Below are positions 44,613 through 52,299 of a DNA stretch of 64,000 nucleotides, in pieces. Where the stretch lies: contig CAJUFQ010000004.1 of the NCBI GenBank assembly GCA_910585625.1, forward strand, positions 1 through 64,000. The letters are read 5' to 3'. Position 1 is the stretch's first letter. Every line of letters starts with the position of its first letter. The position numbers and the translations under genes were made by a program. The DNA is from an uncultured Lachnospiraceae bacterium (lineage in GTDB: Bacteria; Bacillota; Clostridia; Lachnospirales; Lachnospiraceae). The notes under the pieces are model-generated. The model did not search any database. It was not told the DNA's origin and was given only the letters and a program-made list of their open reading frames with translations.

Positions 44613-46271
44613 CTATCTGCTTAATAAAATCTTCCCGTAAGGAATATGGTTCCTCTCAAGAATCTCCATTTCCCGCCTCTGGCAGGTAAAGAGGAAAATC
44701 TGTCCCTTCTGCTTGCCCAGCCATTTCAGCGCAGACTCCAGACGCTTCTCATCAAAAGACGCAAACACCTCGTCTAAGATAATTGGCATAGACTCTTCCT
44801 GCGTAAAAATGCCGCCGGCGCCCATCCGAAGCGCGACATACATCTGCTCCATCACCCCCTGGCTCAGCTGCCATGGCTGCAGGCTGCGGTTATCTTTCTC
44901 CACTGCCAGCTTCATCTGCTCATCCAGGCCAATCCTGTCGTACTTGCCCTGGGTCATCTCTGCTAAAATCCCGGACATTTCTTTTTCCATCTGTTTCCTG
45001 GTATCCTGATACACATCCTTAGACAGATTCTGCAGCGTATCGTATGCAAGTTCATATGCCTGGACTTGCAGCGCAAGCTCCTGCTCTTCTTCCGAAGGCT
45101 CCAGAACTTCTTCTATCTCCTCCTGCAGATTGAGCAATAGAGACTGTTTCTCTGCAAGCTGTTCCTGCAGCAGCTCTTCCACCGCCCGGTGCTTTGCCTT
45201 CGTCTCCTTGCGCTCCTGCACCTTCTGCCATTCCATATCTTTCGTGAGGGAGATATTGCGCTCTTTTTTTGCCTCTTCCTGCTGACGGATAATGCTCTTT
45301 AACTTTTTTTCTTTCTGGAGCCAGTGGCACACGCTGCCTGCACCTCCCAGAAATCCAAACAGCAGTATAAGTTCCAGGATTATATAGAACCAGCTTCCTG
45401 CCCCCGACAAAGAATGCGAAGTGAAATTCACAATCCCCAGGGCAAGGCTTGCAAGCGTCACGCACAAAGACAGCATAAGCCGTGCCCGGTAACCCTTCTG
45501 ACGCTTTTTCTGCCGGATATCCCACAGGTATTCTGCCATCTGGTTGCCGTCATGTTCCGGCGGGGCCATAGACATATCCGGCCTCTGCCTTATGATAGTC
45601 TTAAGGCTTTCCTCCTGCTGCTCCTGCAGCTGCTCAATATCTCTCTGCAGGAGATCCTCTTCTACCCGCAGCTTTTCTACTGCATCCTCGCGTGCCGCTT
45701 TTTGTTTCGCCAGGCTTTCCTCTGCTTCCTTCTGCCTGTCTTTCAGTTGGTTGCGGGCGCCCGCAAGATCCACGTCGCCCTCGCCGCCCATAGACATGTT
45801 CACAAAATAATTCTGCAGGATTTCCGCAAACTCCTCTTTCGTTTCAATTTCTGCCTGATGGATGCAGTATGTATTCTCATAGGAAGCTTTTTTCATGCCG
45901 CCCAGAAGCATCTCCAAATCCCCATGCTCCACAGACAGTTCTTCCCCATCCATTTCATTCGTAAGCCTTACAGATTTTTCCTCATGGTAAAAATTGCGCT
46001 CCAGATAAAAAGGTTTCTCCCCTACCGTGAATTTGAGCCCGCCTGCAAAGAAGGAGTTGCTGTTCCAGGGTTCATATTTCTGGTAATTATCGCTCTTTCC
46101 AGACCCATCCTGCTGCTTTTCCAGCCCGAACAGCATACTTGTAATAAATCTCTGCATTGTCGACTTCCCGGCTTCGTTTTCCCCATAAATCACATTCAGC
46201 CCCGGAAGGGGACGCATATTGATATTATGGAGCTTTCCAAAATTTTTAATCTGAATTTCTGTTATTTTCAT
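44613..46271 (-). CDS. yhaN: YhaN-like SMC/Rad50-type ATPase
   Basis: A 552-residue ATPase of the SbcC/Rad50 kind. Walker A is GENEAGKST; the signature is LSQGVMEQMYVALRMG; Walker B is MPIILDEVFASFDEKR. The middle holds coiled coils and, unusually, two adjacent hydrophobic helices (LMLSLCVTLASLALGIVNF and FYIILELILLFGFLGG), so the coil is likely membrane-anchored, as proposed for B. subtilis YhaN. It is much shorter than YhaN (over 900 residues), with most of the coiled coil missing. It overlaps the yhaO stop by 4 bases, so the pair probably acts as a nuclease-ATPase complex in DNA processing. Confidence 0.85.
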   Translation of the reverse strand: MKITEIQIKNFGKLHNINMRPLPGLNVIYGENEAGKSTMQRFITSMLFGLEKQQDGSGKSDNYQKYEPWNSNSFFAGGLKFTVGEKPFYLERNFYHEEKSVRLTNEMDGEELSVEHGDLEMLLGGMKKASYENTYCIHQAEIETKEEFAEILQNYFVNMSMGGEGDVDLAGARNQLKDRQKEAEESLAKQKAAREDAVEKLRVEEDLLQRDIEQLQEQQEESLKTIIRQRPDMSMAPPEHDGNQMAEYLWDIRQKKRQKGYRARLMLSLCVTLASLALGIVNFTSHSLSGAGSWFYIILELILLFGFLGGAGSVCHWLQKEKKLKSIIRQQEEAKKERNISLTKDMEWQKVQERKETKAKHRAVEELLQEQLAEKQSLLLNLQEEIEEVLEPSEEEQELALQVQAYELAYDTLQNLSKDVYQDTRKQMEKEMSGILAEMTQGKYDRIGLDEQMKLAVEKDNRSLQPWQLSQGVMEQMYVALRMGAGGIFTQEESMPIILDEVFASFDEKRLESALKWLGKQKGQIFLFTCQRREMEILERNHIPYGKILLSR

Positions 46272-47314
46272 TCTGCCATCAATGCCTCCACACCATAGTA
46301 TAATGCTTTCTTTGTCACTTTATTCTGGGGCATCTCCTCCAAAGCCCGGATGTAACGTCCTAAAATCTGCTGTCCGTACAGCAGTTTTAATTTTTCAAAG
46401 TCATACTCTGCCTGACATTGGTTGACGACTTTGACTACCCGGGCAATAGATTTCATCCCTTCTGTATTGATTGGGGCCTCCCTGTCGCATGAACCACTGA
46501 GCGTGATTTTAAACTGCTGGTAAGCAGGCGCCGCGCTGATATGCTTCCTCGCATACTCCTGCAGTTCCTCCTGGGAAATATCCGGGCTGACTTTCAGTTT
46601 CAGGGAAACATATTCACAATAGTGCAGCGGCACGAACTTCACATGACATGCATGATCCTCAATCTCCCCTTGAAAATACCCATGCTCTCCCATGTCATTG
46701 CAGTCGATGGGCTGCAGCGCCCCTGCCATCACAACTTTGTCATGCACAATCTGCATCGGCTTATGGATATGCCCAAGCGCCACATAATCAAAACCGCTCC
46801 CCACAAAATCATCGCTGTGGAAGGGTATATGCTGCTCATCCCCTCCATGCGCCAGCAAAATCGTGCTGTACTCCCCTTCTTTTGCCTGTATGTCCCTGCA
46901 TAAAGGCTCTGGAATCTCCTTGTGGCAATAGCTCATGCCATATACCCTCGTATCCAGTCCTTCCAGGTCGATATATTCCGGTTCTTCTGATTTGAGGAAA
47001 TGAACATTGGGCTCCCACTGGAACGTCCTATAGCAGGATGCAGGGGCAAGATAATCACGGTTCCCGGCAATCATCACCACCTGTGTATGCGGAATCCTGG
47101 AAAACAGGCTGTTCACCTCTTTCAAATCCCGCGCCAGCGGCTGCCTGTGGAACAAATCTCCGGCAATCAGCAGAAGCTGAATCTGCTCCTCTTTCACTTT
47201 CTCAACTACCTCTTTCAATGCCTTCCAGCTACAGAGCCCCCTCTCCTCTTCCCCTTCCCTGTTTCTGTCGGGCTTTGCCCCTAAATGTATATCGGCTATA
47301 TGAATGAACTTCAT
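46268..47314 (-). CDS. yhaO: YhaO-like metallophosphoesterase (SbcD/Mre11 type)
   Basis: A 348-residue calcineurin-like phosphoesterase, the presumed nuclease partner of the downstream ATPase. DIHLG (motif I), GDLFHR (II), LAHGG (IV) and ALGHIHKP (V) match Mre11/SbcD. Motif III is GNRD where GNHD is expected: the histidine that helps catalysis is arginine, a one-base change (CGT for CAT). This may abolish or alter nuclease activity. The capping domain follows from about residue 240. A ribosome site AAAGGAG precedes ATG, and TTGTAT-17-TAAAAT (47358-47386, minus strand) is the likely promoter for the three-gene operon. Confidence 0.88.
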   Translation of the reverse strand: MKFIHIADIHLGAKPDRNREGEEERGLCSWKALKEVVEKVKEEQIQLLLIAGDLFHRQPLARDLKEVNSLFSRIPHTQVVMIAGNRDYLAPASCYRTFQWEPNVHFLKSEEPEYIDLEGLDTRVYGMSYCHKEIPEPLCRDIQAKEGEYSTILLAHGGDEQHIPFHSDDFVGSGFDYVALGHIHKPMQIVHDKVVMAGALQPIDCNDMGEHGYFQGEIEDHACHVKFVPLHYCEYVSLKLKVSPDISQEELQEYARKHISAAPAYQQFKITLSGSCDREAPINTEGMKSIARVVKVVNQCQAEYDFEKLKLLYGQQILGRYIRALEEMPQNKVTKKALYYGVEALMAE

Positions 47315-47428
47315 AAAACATTTCTCCTTTGTACCTTCATGGATAGTTACTTAATCTATTTTACACTGTTAAAAGAGAATATACAAGATTGAAAATTGCC
47401 ATCAAAGTTTCCATTCTCCGTATAGATG

Positions 47429-47456
47429 TTGACAAAAATGCCAGATTGATTATAAT
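47429..47456 (+). promoter_or_regulatory. Promoter of the polysaccharide deacetylase gene
   Basis: TTGACA (47429-47434), a 16-base spacer and TATAAT (47451-47456), 64 bases before the ATG. Confidence 0.75.
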
Positions 47457-47519
47457 TTTAAGGCGAAGAGATACCATCATACACAAAGTGAAAGCCATAA
47501 AGCCACAAGGAGAATCATT

Positions 47520-48542
47520 ATGAAAAAAGCGCCATTCGCCGCCGCACTGGGCTGCGGCATCCTGCTCCTGGCATGCTGCGGGTTTTTTGCCTACCAATGC
47601 CTGAACCTGAACCAACGTTACCAGACACTAGAGGCCGAAGCGTTACGACTGGAAGAGGACAATTCGAAATTGCAGGAAAATAATTCCAAGCTCGACACGG
47701 AGCTGACAGACAGCACGGCGGAATTAAAAGAACGGGAAAGCTATGTAGCCGGGCAGAAAGAATACATATCTGAGTTATCAGGACAGATCGACTCCCTCAC
47801 ACAGGATAAAGAAGACGGCCTTGGAACCGATGATGAGGATGACAGCAGCGTAACGGACGATGACGTGGATGCCGGCAGCAGCTCTGAGGACTACCCTAAC
47901 CTCTACGCCGAGGGCTGTTCACCGCAAGACGAGGAAAAAGTCGTCTACCTGACGTTCGATGACGGGCCGTCGAGCCTCACGCCGCAAGTGTTGGATATTC
48001 TTGACCGCTACAACGCCAAAGCCACCTTCTTTGTCGTATGTAAGAATAATGAAGAATATGCCGAATATTTATCAGAAATCGTGGAACGGGGACATACCCT
48101 CGCGCTGCACTCTTACAGCCATAATTACAACACCATTTACGCTTCAAAAGACGCTTTCCTAAATGATTACGAGCAAGTATTTGACTGGGTCGTGGAAAAC
48201 ACCGGCTATACCCCCTCGCTCTTCCGTTTCCCGGGAGGCAGCAATAATGGCTCCTCCTATGTAGTAAACGGCATTATTGATGAAATGGAGCGGCGCGGCT
48301 TCCAATATTTTGACTGGAATGTCAGTTCCGGAGACGGCAGCAACCTCACGACAACCTCCAACATCATCGACAATATATGCGGCAATGTGGGCAATGCGGA
48401 CAACCCGGTAGTGCTGATGCACGACGGCGCAGGGAAAAACGCCACCCTGGCAGCCCTCCCCAGCGTGCTGGAATATCTGTCAGACCATGGATATGAATTC
48501 CGGCCGCTGGATAAGGGTGTGGAACCAGTACATTACCGTTAG
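47520..48542 (+). CDS. Membrane-anchored polysaccharide deacetylase (NodB domain)
   Basis: A 340-residue exported enzyme. An N-terminal signal anchor (ALGCGILLLACCGFFAYQ) is followed by a coiled coil (about 30-95) and an acidic Asp/Ser linker. The NodB domain begins near residue 140: TFDDGP with the metal-binding aspartates, HSYSH with the zinc histidines, RFPGG, DWNV, and LMHDG near the end. It probably removes acetyl groups from peptidoglycan or another cell-surface polysaccharide, as PgdA and CE4 enzymes do. AAGGAGAATC precedes ATG. It is a single gene convergent with spoVT. Confidence 0.93.
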   Translation: MKKAPFAAALGCGILLLACCGFFAYQCLNLNQRYQTLEAEALRLEEDNSKLQENNSKLDTELTDSTAELKERESYVAGQKEYISELSGQIDSLTQDKEDGLGTDDEDDSSVTDDDVDAGSSSEDYPNLYAEGCSPQDEEKVVYLTFDDGPSSLTPQVLDILDRYNAKATFFVVCKNNEEYAEYLSEIVERGHTLALHSYSHNYNTIYASKDAFLNDYEQVFDWVVENTGYTPSLFRFPGGSNNGSSYVVNGIIDEMERRGFQYFDWNVSSGDGSNLTTTSNIIDNICGNVGNADNPVVLMHDGAGKNATLAALPSVLEYLSDHGYEFRPLDKGVEPVHYR

Positions 48543-48554
48543 GAATCGCGGGCA

Positions 48555-48592
48555 GGGAAGCAGATGGAACTTATTGCTCCATCTGCCTTCCC
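48555..48592. terminator. Long stem-loop between the deacetylase and spoVT genes, covering the spoVT stop
   Basis: GGGAAG-CAGATGGA (48555-48568) pairs with TCCATCTG-CCTTCCC (48578-48592, one bulge). The spoVT stop codon is in the loop. There is no U tract in either direction, so termination is possible but not assured. Confidence 0.45.
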
Positions 48593-49119
48593 AAAAAACC
48601 GGCTGCTACTTTTGCCATCTTGCTCTCTGCTTCCCCAATACCGCCATTATCCTCCCGGTTATACATCACTACGGAACCGATGGCGTCTCCTTCACAGATA
48701 ATCGTGGACACCACCTGAGACTGGAAATCCCCCGTATCGTCCAGTGTTATCTTGACAAATCCTTTTTCATTTTTGCGGGCGCAGAACGTCTCCCGGTCTG
48801 TTATCACATTTTCCAGCTGCTTGCTGATCGGCTTGCCGTCAAATTCCTTCTTCCCACTGCCCGCGGCGGCAACCACATGGTCGCGGTCAGTAATGCAAAC
48901 AAGACAGCCGCTGGTCTGTGCAAGGCTCTCTGCATACATCCCGGCAAACTGTCCCAGTTCCCCGATGGGCGAGTACTTCTTTAAGATAATCTCCCCCTCG
49001 CGGTCAGTAAAAATTTCCAATGGATCCCCCTCACGGATCCGCAGCGTGCGCCGGATTTCCTTCGGCACTACCACTCTCCCCAAATCATCTATTCTCCGAA
49101 CAATTCCTGTTGCTTTCAT
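48571..49119 (-). CDS. spoVT: Stage V sporulation protein T
   Basis: A 182-residue regulator active in the forespore. The N-terminal AbrB-type swapped-hairpin DNA-binding domain (MKATGIVRRIDDLGRVVVPKEIRRTLRIREGDPLEIF; core DLGRVVVPKEIRR) is followed by a GAF-like domain (LAQTSGCLVCITDRDHVVAAAG). Length and layout match SpoVT of Bacillus and Clostridia. It marks the organism as spore-forming or derived from a spore former. ATG at 49119 follows GGAGGATT. The upstream sequence fits a sigma-G promoter, as expected for a late forespore gene. Confidence 0.95.
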   Translation of the reverse strand: MKATGIVRRIDDLGRVVVPKEIRRTLRIREGDPLEIFTDREGEIILKKYSPIGELGQFAGMYAESLAQTSGCLVCITDRDHVVAAAGSGKKEFDGKPISKQLENVITDRETFCARKNEKGFVKITLDDTGDFQSQVVSTIICEGDAIGSVVMYNREDNGGIGEAESKMAKVAAGFLGRQMEQ

Positions 49120-49161
49120 AAAAAATCCTCCATTTACAAATCTCTTATCTTTTTCGATAAC

Positions 49162-49190
49162 TAGTATCTGTAAACGGAGGCATTTTATAC
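49162..49190 (-). promoter_or_regulatory. Candidate sigma-G promoter of spoVT
   Basis: On the minus strand GTATA (49186-49190), a 17-base spacer and GATACTA (49162-49168), close to the known sigma-G pattern (GHATR and CATWHTA). The -35 touches the end of a MITE-like element. Confidence 0.6.
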
Positions 49191-49354
49191 CTAGTACATC
49201 AAATAATAAGTAACCAGCCATATGACTTGTCTGAATTTCCATCTGCTGCGTTGTCGTCAATCGACGTAGCCACCGCTACGCCTCATTCCGCCGCCTTGCA
49301 TATAAAAATTCATTCTGCATCATATAGCTAGAAACTTATTTTTCGATGTACTAG
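49191..49354. mobile_element. MITE-like element, family B
   Basis: A 164-bp element bounded by inverted repeats of about 21 bases, beginning CTAGTACATC and ending GATGTACTAG, each continuing into AATAAGT/ACTTATT. Inside are a TCGTCAATCGACG near-palindrome and the hairpin CGTAGC-CACC-GCTACG. No coding capacity. It sits between spoVT and the PocR chemoreceptor gene. Confidence 0.75.
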
Positions 49355-49370
49355 ATTTTAAATGGAATTG

Positions 49371-50150
49371 TCAGCCAAAAAATGAAACCAGGGAGGAAAT
49401 CCGCTCAGTAATCTCCGCCACCGACTTTTCAATATCATTGTAGATAACTGCCGACTGGGAAGACAGATCCTGCATGTTCTTGGCTACAACCGCGAACCCT
49501 GCGCCTGCTTCTCCGCTCCTTGCCGCCTCTATGCTGGCATTTAATGACAAAATATTCTGTTTCTTGGCAATCGCCTTTAAGTGGCTGGTGTTGTCATTGA
49601 TGGTCTGGATAAGTTCGTTTGACTGCTCCACGCCTTTCTGCACGCCGCTCAGACGGCTGGCATTGGAGTGCTTAAAGTATTCCAGGTTCACAAGCTGGTT
49701 GACAATGATGCCCAGAAGATCTGCCGCTGCACGGATCTGCGCCTCTGTCCTGACGTTAACCTTGCGCAATGCCTGGATATACTCTTCCGGGTCAATGCCC
49801 AGTTCCAGCGCTGTCTGGCGGAATTTCTCCTCGTCCGGCTCAGCCGGCAGCACCTGACCACCGATAACCGCGCCAATTTTCTCATCATTCACCATGATAT
49901 CGACAGAAAAATCCATCAGCCCCGCATGGCAAAAGTATGTACCGCTGCATTCATTGTCGCACTTCACGCATCTTCTTAAGCCTTCCTGGCTGCCTCTGGT
50001 ATACTTCATGCAAAATTCCGTAAAATTGCTCCCCTCCGTGAGGTAATTCCCATCCAGCCCTACGGCAATCGCTGCCAATCCCGTCGCATTGGAGAAATCA
50101 TCCTGAATCTTCTGCAGTTTTGACATATCCATAAATTCTTTTAGTTCCAT
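49371..50150 (-). CDS. Soluble PocR-domain chemoreceptor-like protein
   Basis: A 259-residue cytoplasmic protein. Residues about 10-165 form a PocR sensory domain: FSNATGLAAIAVGLDGNYLTEGS, then the cysteine cluster RRCVKCDNECSGTYFCHAG, and IGAVIGGQVLP. The C-terminal 95 residues are a short MCP signalling hairpin (KKQNILSLNASIEAARSGE, then GAGFAVVAKNM) without the long methylation helices or membrane anchor. PocR domains bind small hydrocarbon-like ligands or sense redox through cysteines. ATG at 50150 follows AAAGGTG. It may be cotranscribed with the PPK2 gene 74 bases upstream. Confidence 0.88.
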   Translation of the reverse strand: MELKEFMDMSKLQKIQDDFSNATGLAAIAVGLDGNYLTEGSNFTEFCMKYTRGSQEGLRRCVKCDNECSGTYFCHAGLMDFSVDIMVNDEKIGAVIGGQVLPAEPDEEKFRQTALELGIDPEEYIQALRKVNVRTEAQIRAAADLLGIIVNQLVNLEYFKHSNASRLSGVQKGVEQSNELIQTINDNTSHLKAIAKKQNILSLNASIEAARSGEAGAGFAVVAKNMQDLSSQSAVIYNDIEKSVAEITERISSLVSFFG

Positions 50151-50224
50151 GCTACACCTTTCCCTTTCGTCAATCCGCAGCAAGCCCTCTGTGACCTCTC
50201 CGCACTTGTCCGGATTCTTATGTT

Positions 50225-51697
50225 TTATAAGTTAAGTACCTTTTCAATCTCTGCAATCACAATCCTGAGCGCCTTTATCCTGGCATACTTCTTGTCGTTG
50301 GACTCCAGCACATGCCATGGGGCATAAGAAGTGTTCGTCTTTTTCATCATCTCATTGACTGCATCCTCATACAAATCCCATTTTTCCCGGTTACGCCAAT
50401 CCTCATCCGTAATCTTCCAACGTTTGGACGGAGTTTCCTGCCGCTCGTTAAAACGCTCCAGCTGTACGTCCTTGTCAATCTGTACCCAGAATTTGATGAT
50501 TACCGCCCCCCAATCAGACAGTTCTTTCTCAAACTCATTGATTTCATTGTAGGCCCGCCGCCAGTCATTCTCTGTACAGAAGCCTTCCAGCCGCTCTACC
50601 ATGACCCTGCCATACCAGGTGCGGTCGAAAATCGCAACATGGCCGGTCTTAGGCAGGCGCGTCCAGAATCGCCACAGATAATGCCTTGCCTTCTCATGCG
50701 GCTCCGGGCTGGCAATCGGCTGTACCTCATATCCTCTCGGATCGAGCGCGCCGGTTATGCGCTTGATGTTTCCGCCTTTCCCTGCCGCGTCCCAGCCCTC
50801 ATATGCAATGATGACAGGAATCTTCTTGCGGTATATCTCGTTATGCAGCTTCCGCAGCCTATCCTGAAGCTCCTGCAGCTCCCTCTTATAAGCATCCTCC
50901 GCAATCGTCTTGTCAAGCGGGATATCGCCAAGCTTGGGAATTTTCTCCAATGGGAATACATTCTGCAGCAGTGGTACGGCAAGCGTGCTGTTCTGCAACG
51001 CAGTCTCAATCCCGCTCGTCAACGTCTCAAGTACCTGCAGCTGCGCCCATTTCCTGCTCTGGGCATCCACGATATACCACGGAGAAGTGGAAACATTCGT
51101 ATCATCGAGATACTGGTCGTATACCTTAAGGCATTTATCATAATGCTCATTCTGCCATATGTCATCATTGCTTACCCGCCAGCTCGTGCTTGAATCCTTA
51201 TCCAGCATCTTAATCCGGCTCTTCTGCTCTTTCCTGCTGATATGGAAGAAGAACTTCATCACAAGGTAGCCGTTGTCCGTCAGCTGACGCTCAAACCGTT
51301 TTACGCTGTCAATCCGCTTCTTATATTCCTTCTCTTTCAAGGCCCCGTGCATACATTCCCGGGTAACTTCATCCATCCAGCCGGAATCAAGGAAACAGAA
51401 CTTGCCTGCCTCCGGGATTTTCACAAAATACCGATACAGGAACGGCTTGCGCCGTTCTTCTTCCGTAGGGATATCCATAGTAGCGACCTTAAAGAACCTG
51501 GGATCGATATTCGTAATGATTTTACCAAGCGTGCTGCCCTTGCCAGCCGTTCCCCAGCCCTCAAAAAGCACCAGCACCGGAAGTTTGCGGTCCTTAATCT
51601 GCATCTGCAGGACATTCAGCTTCTCCTTCGCCGCCTGCAGCCGCTCCTCCAGTTCTTCTGCCTCTGGCTTCTCCTGCCGGTTCCAATTTTTAAGCAT
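50225..51697 (-). CDS. pap: Two-domain PPK2, polyphosphate:AMP phosphotransferase type
   Basis: A 490-residue protein with two PPK2 kinase domains, each with a Walker A: FEGWGTAGKGS near residue 45 and YEGWDAAGKGG near 305. Only the C-terminal domain keeps the Walker B and lid pattern FDRTWYGRVMVERLEG; the first has FLDSGWMDEVTRECM instead. This matches class II PPK2 enzymes, which transfer phosphate from polyphosphate to AMP, giving ADP, with the C-terminal half catalytic. AAAGGAGGAGAGG precedes ATG. The promoter TTGAAA-17-TAAAAT lies at 51796-51824 on the minus strand. Confidence 0.92.
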   Translation of the reverse strand: MLKNWNRQEKPEAEELEERLQAAKEKLNVLQMQIKDRKLPVLVLFEGWGTAGKGSTLGKIITNIDPRFFKVATMDIPTEEERRKPFLYRYFVKIPEAGKFCFLDSGWMDEVTRECMHGALKEKEYKKRIDSVKRFERQLTDNGYLVMKFFFHISRKEQKSRIKMLDKDSSTSWRVSNDDIWQNEHYDKCLKVYDQYLDDTNVSTSPWYIVDAQSRKWAQLQVLETLTSGIETALQNSTLAVPLLQNVFPLEKIPKLGDIPLDKTIAEDAYKRELQELQDRLRKLHNEIYRKKIPVIIAYEGWDAAGKGGNIKRITGALDPRGYEVQPIASPEPHEKARHYLWRFWTRLPKTGHVAIFDRTWYGRVMVERLEGFCTENDWRRAYNEINEFEKELSDWGAVIIKFWVQIDKDVQLERFNERQETPSKRWKITDEDWRNREKWDLYEDAVNEMMKKTNTSYAPWHVLESNDKKYARIKALRIVIAEIEKVLNL

Positions 51698-51795
51698 TCC
51701 CTCTCCTCCTTTAAACCTCTGAAATCACTCCTTATAATGCACCCATAGCCTTCTTCGTAATCTTAATGCCGTACAAATACTATCACTTTTCAGAT

Positions 51796-51824
51796 ATTTT
51801 ACCATATTCCAGAAAACATTTCAA
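51796..51824 (-). promoter_or_regulatory. PPK2-gene promoter
   Basis: TTGAAA (51819-51824), a 17-base spacer and TAAAAT (51796-51801) on the minus strand. Confidence 0.65.
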
Positions 51825-51844
51825 TTTATTCGTGTGTTTTCTTC

Positions 51845-51876
51845 GGAAAAAACGGCAGGGCCAATCCGCCCTGCCG
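51845..51876 (-). terminator. Terminator after the DUF4321 gene
   Basis: CGGCAGGGC and GCCCTGCCG form a perfect stem, followed on the minus strand by TTTTTTCC. Confidence 0.9.
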
Positions 51877-51907
51877 CTTTCCGTTATGTAATGCCAGCTT
51901 ATTTTGA

Positions 51908-52165
51908 TTATCTCACCAATAATTTATAGAGTAAAAATGACAGGATAATCCCGAGGATGCTTGCAATATTGATTTTAATCGTCAGCCCCAGCGTCAGCAC
52001 GAACACCCCCAAATCAAGTACCAACGGAGTGGTAATCCCAAACACCTTGCCATAATCCATCCAGCTCAATGACGGAATTCCGCTGCAATAACTGCCAATC
52101 ACCGTCCCAATGACCAGTCCTATCAGCATCACCATGATAATAATCCACGAACCCTTTCCTCTCAT
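51908..52165 (-). CDS. DUF4321 small membrane protein
   Basis: An 85-residue protein with two hydrophobic helices (WIIIMVMLIGLVIGTVIGSY and VLTLGLTIKINIASILGIIL), separated by YGKVFGITTPLVLDLGV. This pattern is the DUF4321 family, widespread in Clostridia, often near cell-shape or septum genes; no function is established. AAAAAGGA immediately precedes the ATG. Promoter TTGACT-17-TAAAAT lies at 52233-52261 on the minus strand, and a strong terminator follows, so it is a single-gene unit. Confidence 0.85.
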   Translation of the reverse strand: MRGKGSWIIIMVMLIGLVIGTVIGSYCSGIPSLSWMDYGKVFGITTPLVLDLGVFVLTLGLTIKINIASILGIILSFLLYKLLVR

Positions 52166-52232
52166 TCCTTTTTCCTCCTCGCCGCCCTATATGATATGCC
52201 ACTCTTCGCCATGGCACAGAAACGCGAGTTTT

Positions 52233-52261
52233 ATTTTAGAACAACTTGTAAGGAAAGTCAA
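52233..52261 (-). promoter_or_regulatory. DUF4321-gene promoter
   Basis: TTGACT (52256-52261), a 17-base spacer and TAAAAT (52233-52238) on the minus strand. Confidence 0.7.
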
Positions 52262-52299
52262 TGATGACTGCCTAAGGCACAAGGAAATTACTCCTTCAC

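Noticed and set aside
45324..46298. 324-codon open frame antisense to yhaN
   Set aside because: Walker and signature motifs are on the other strand; the antisense frame is a shadow.
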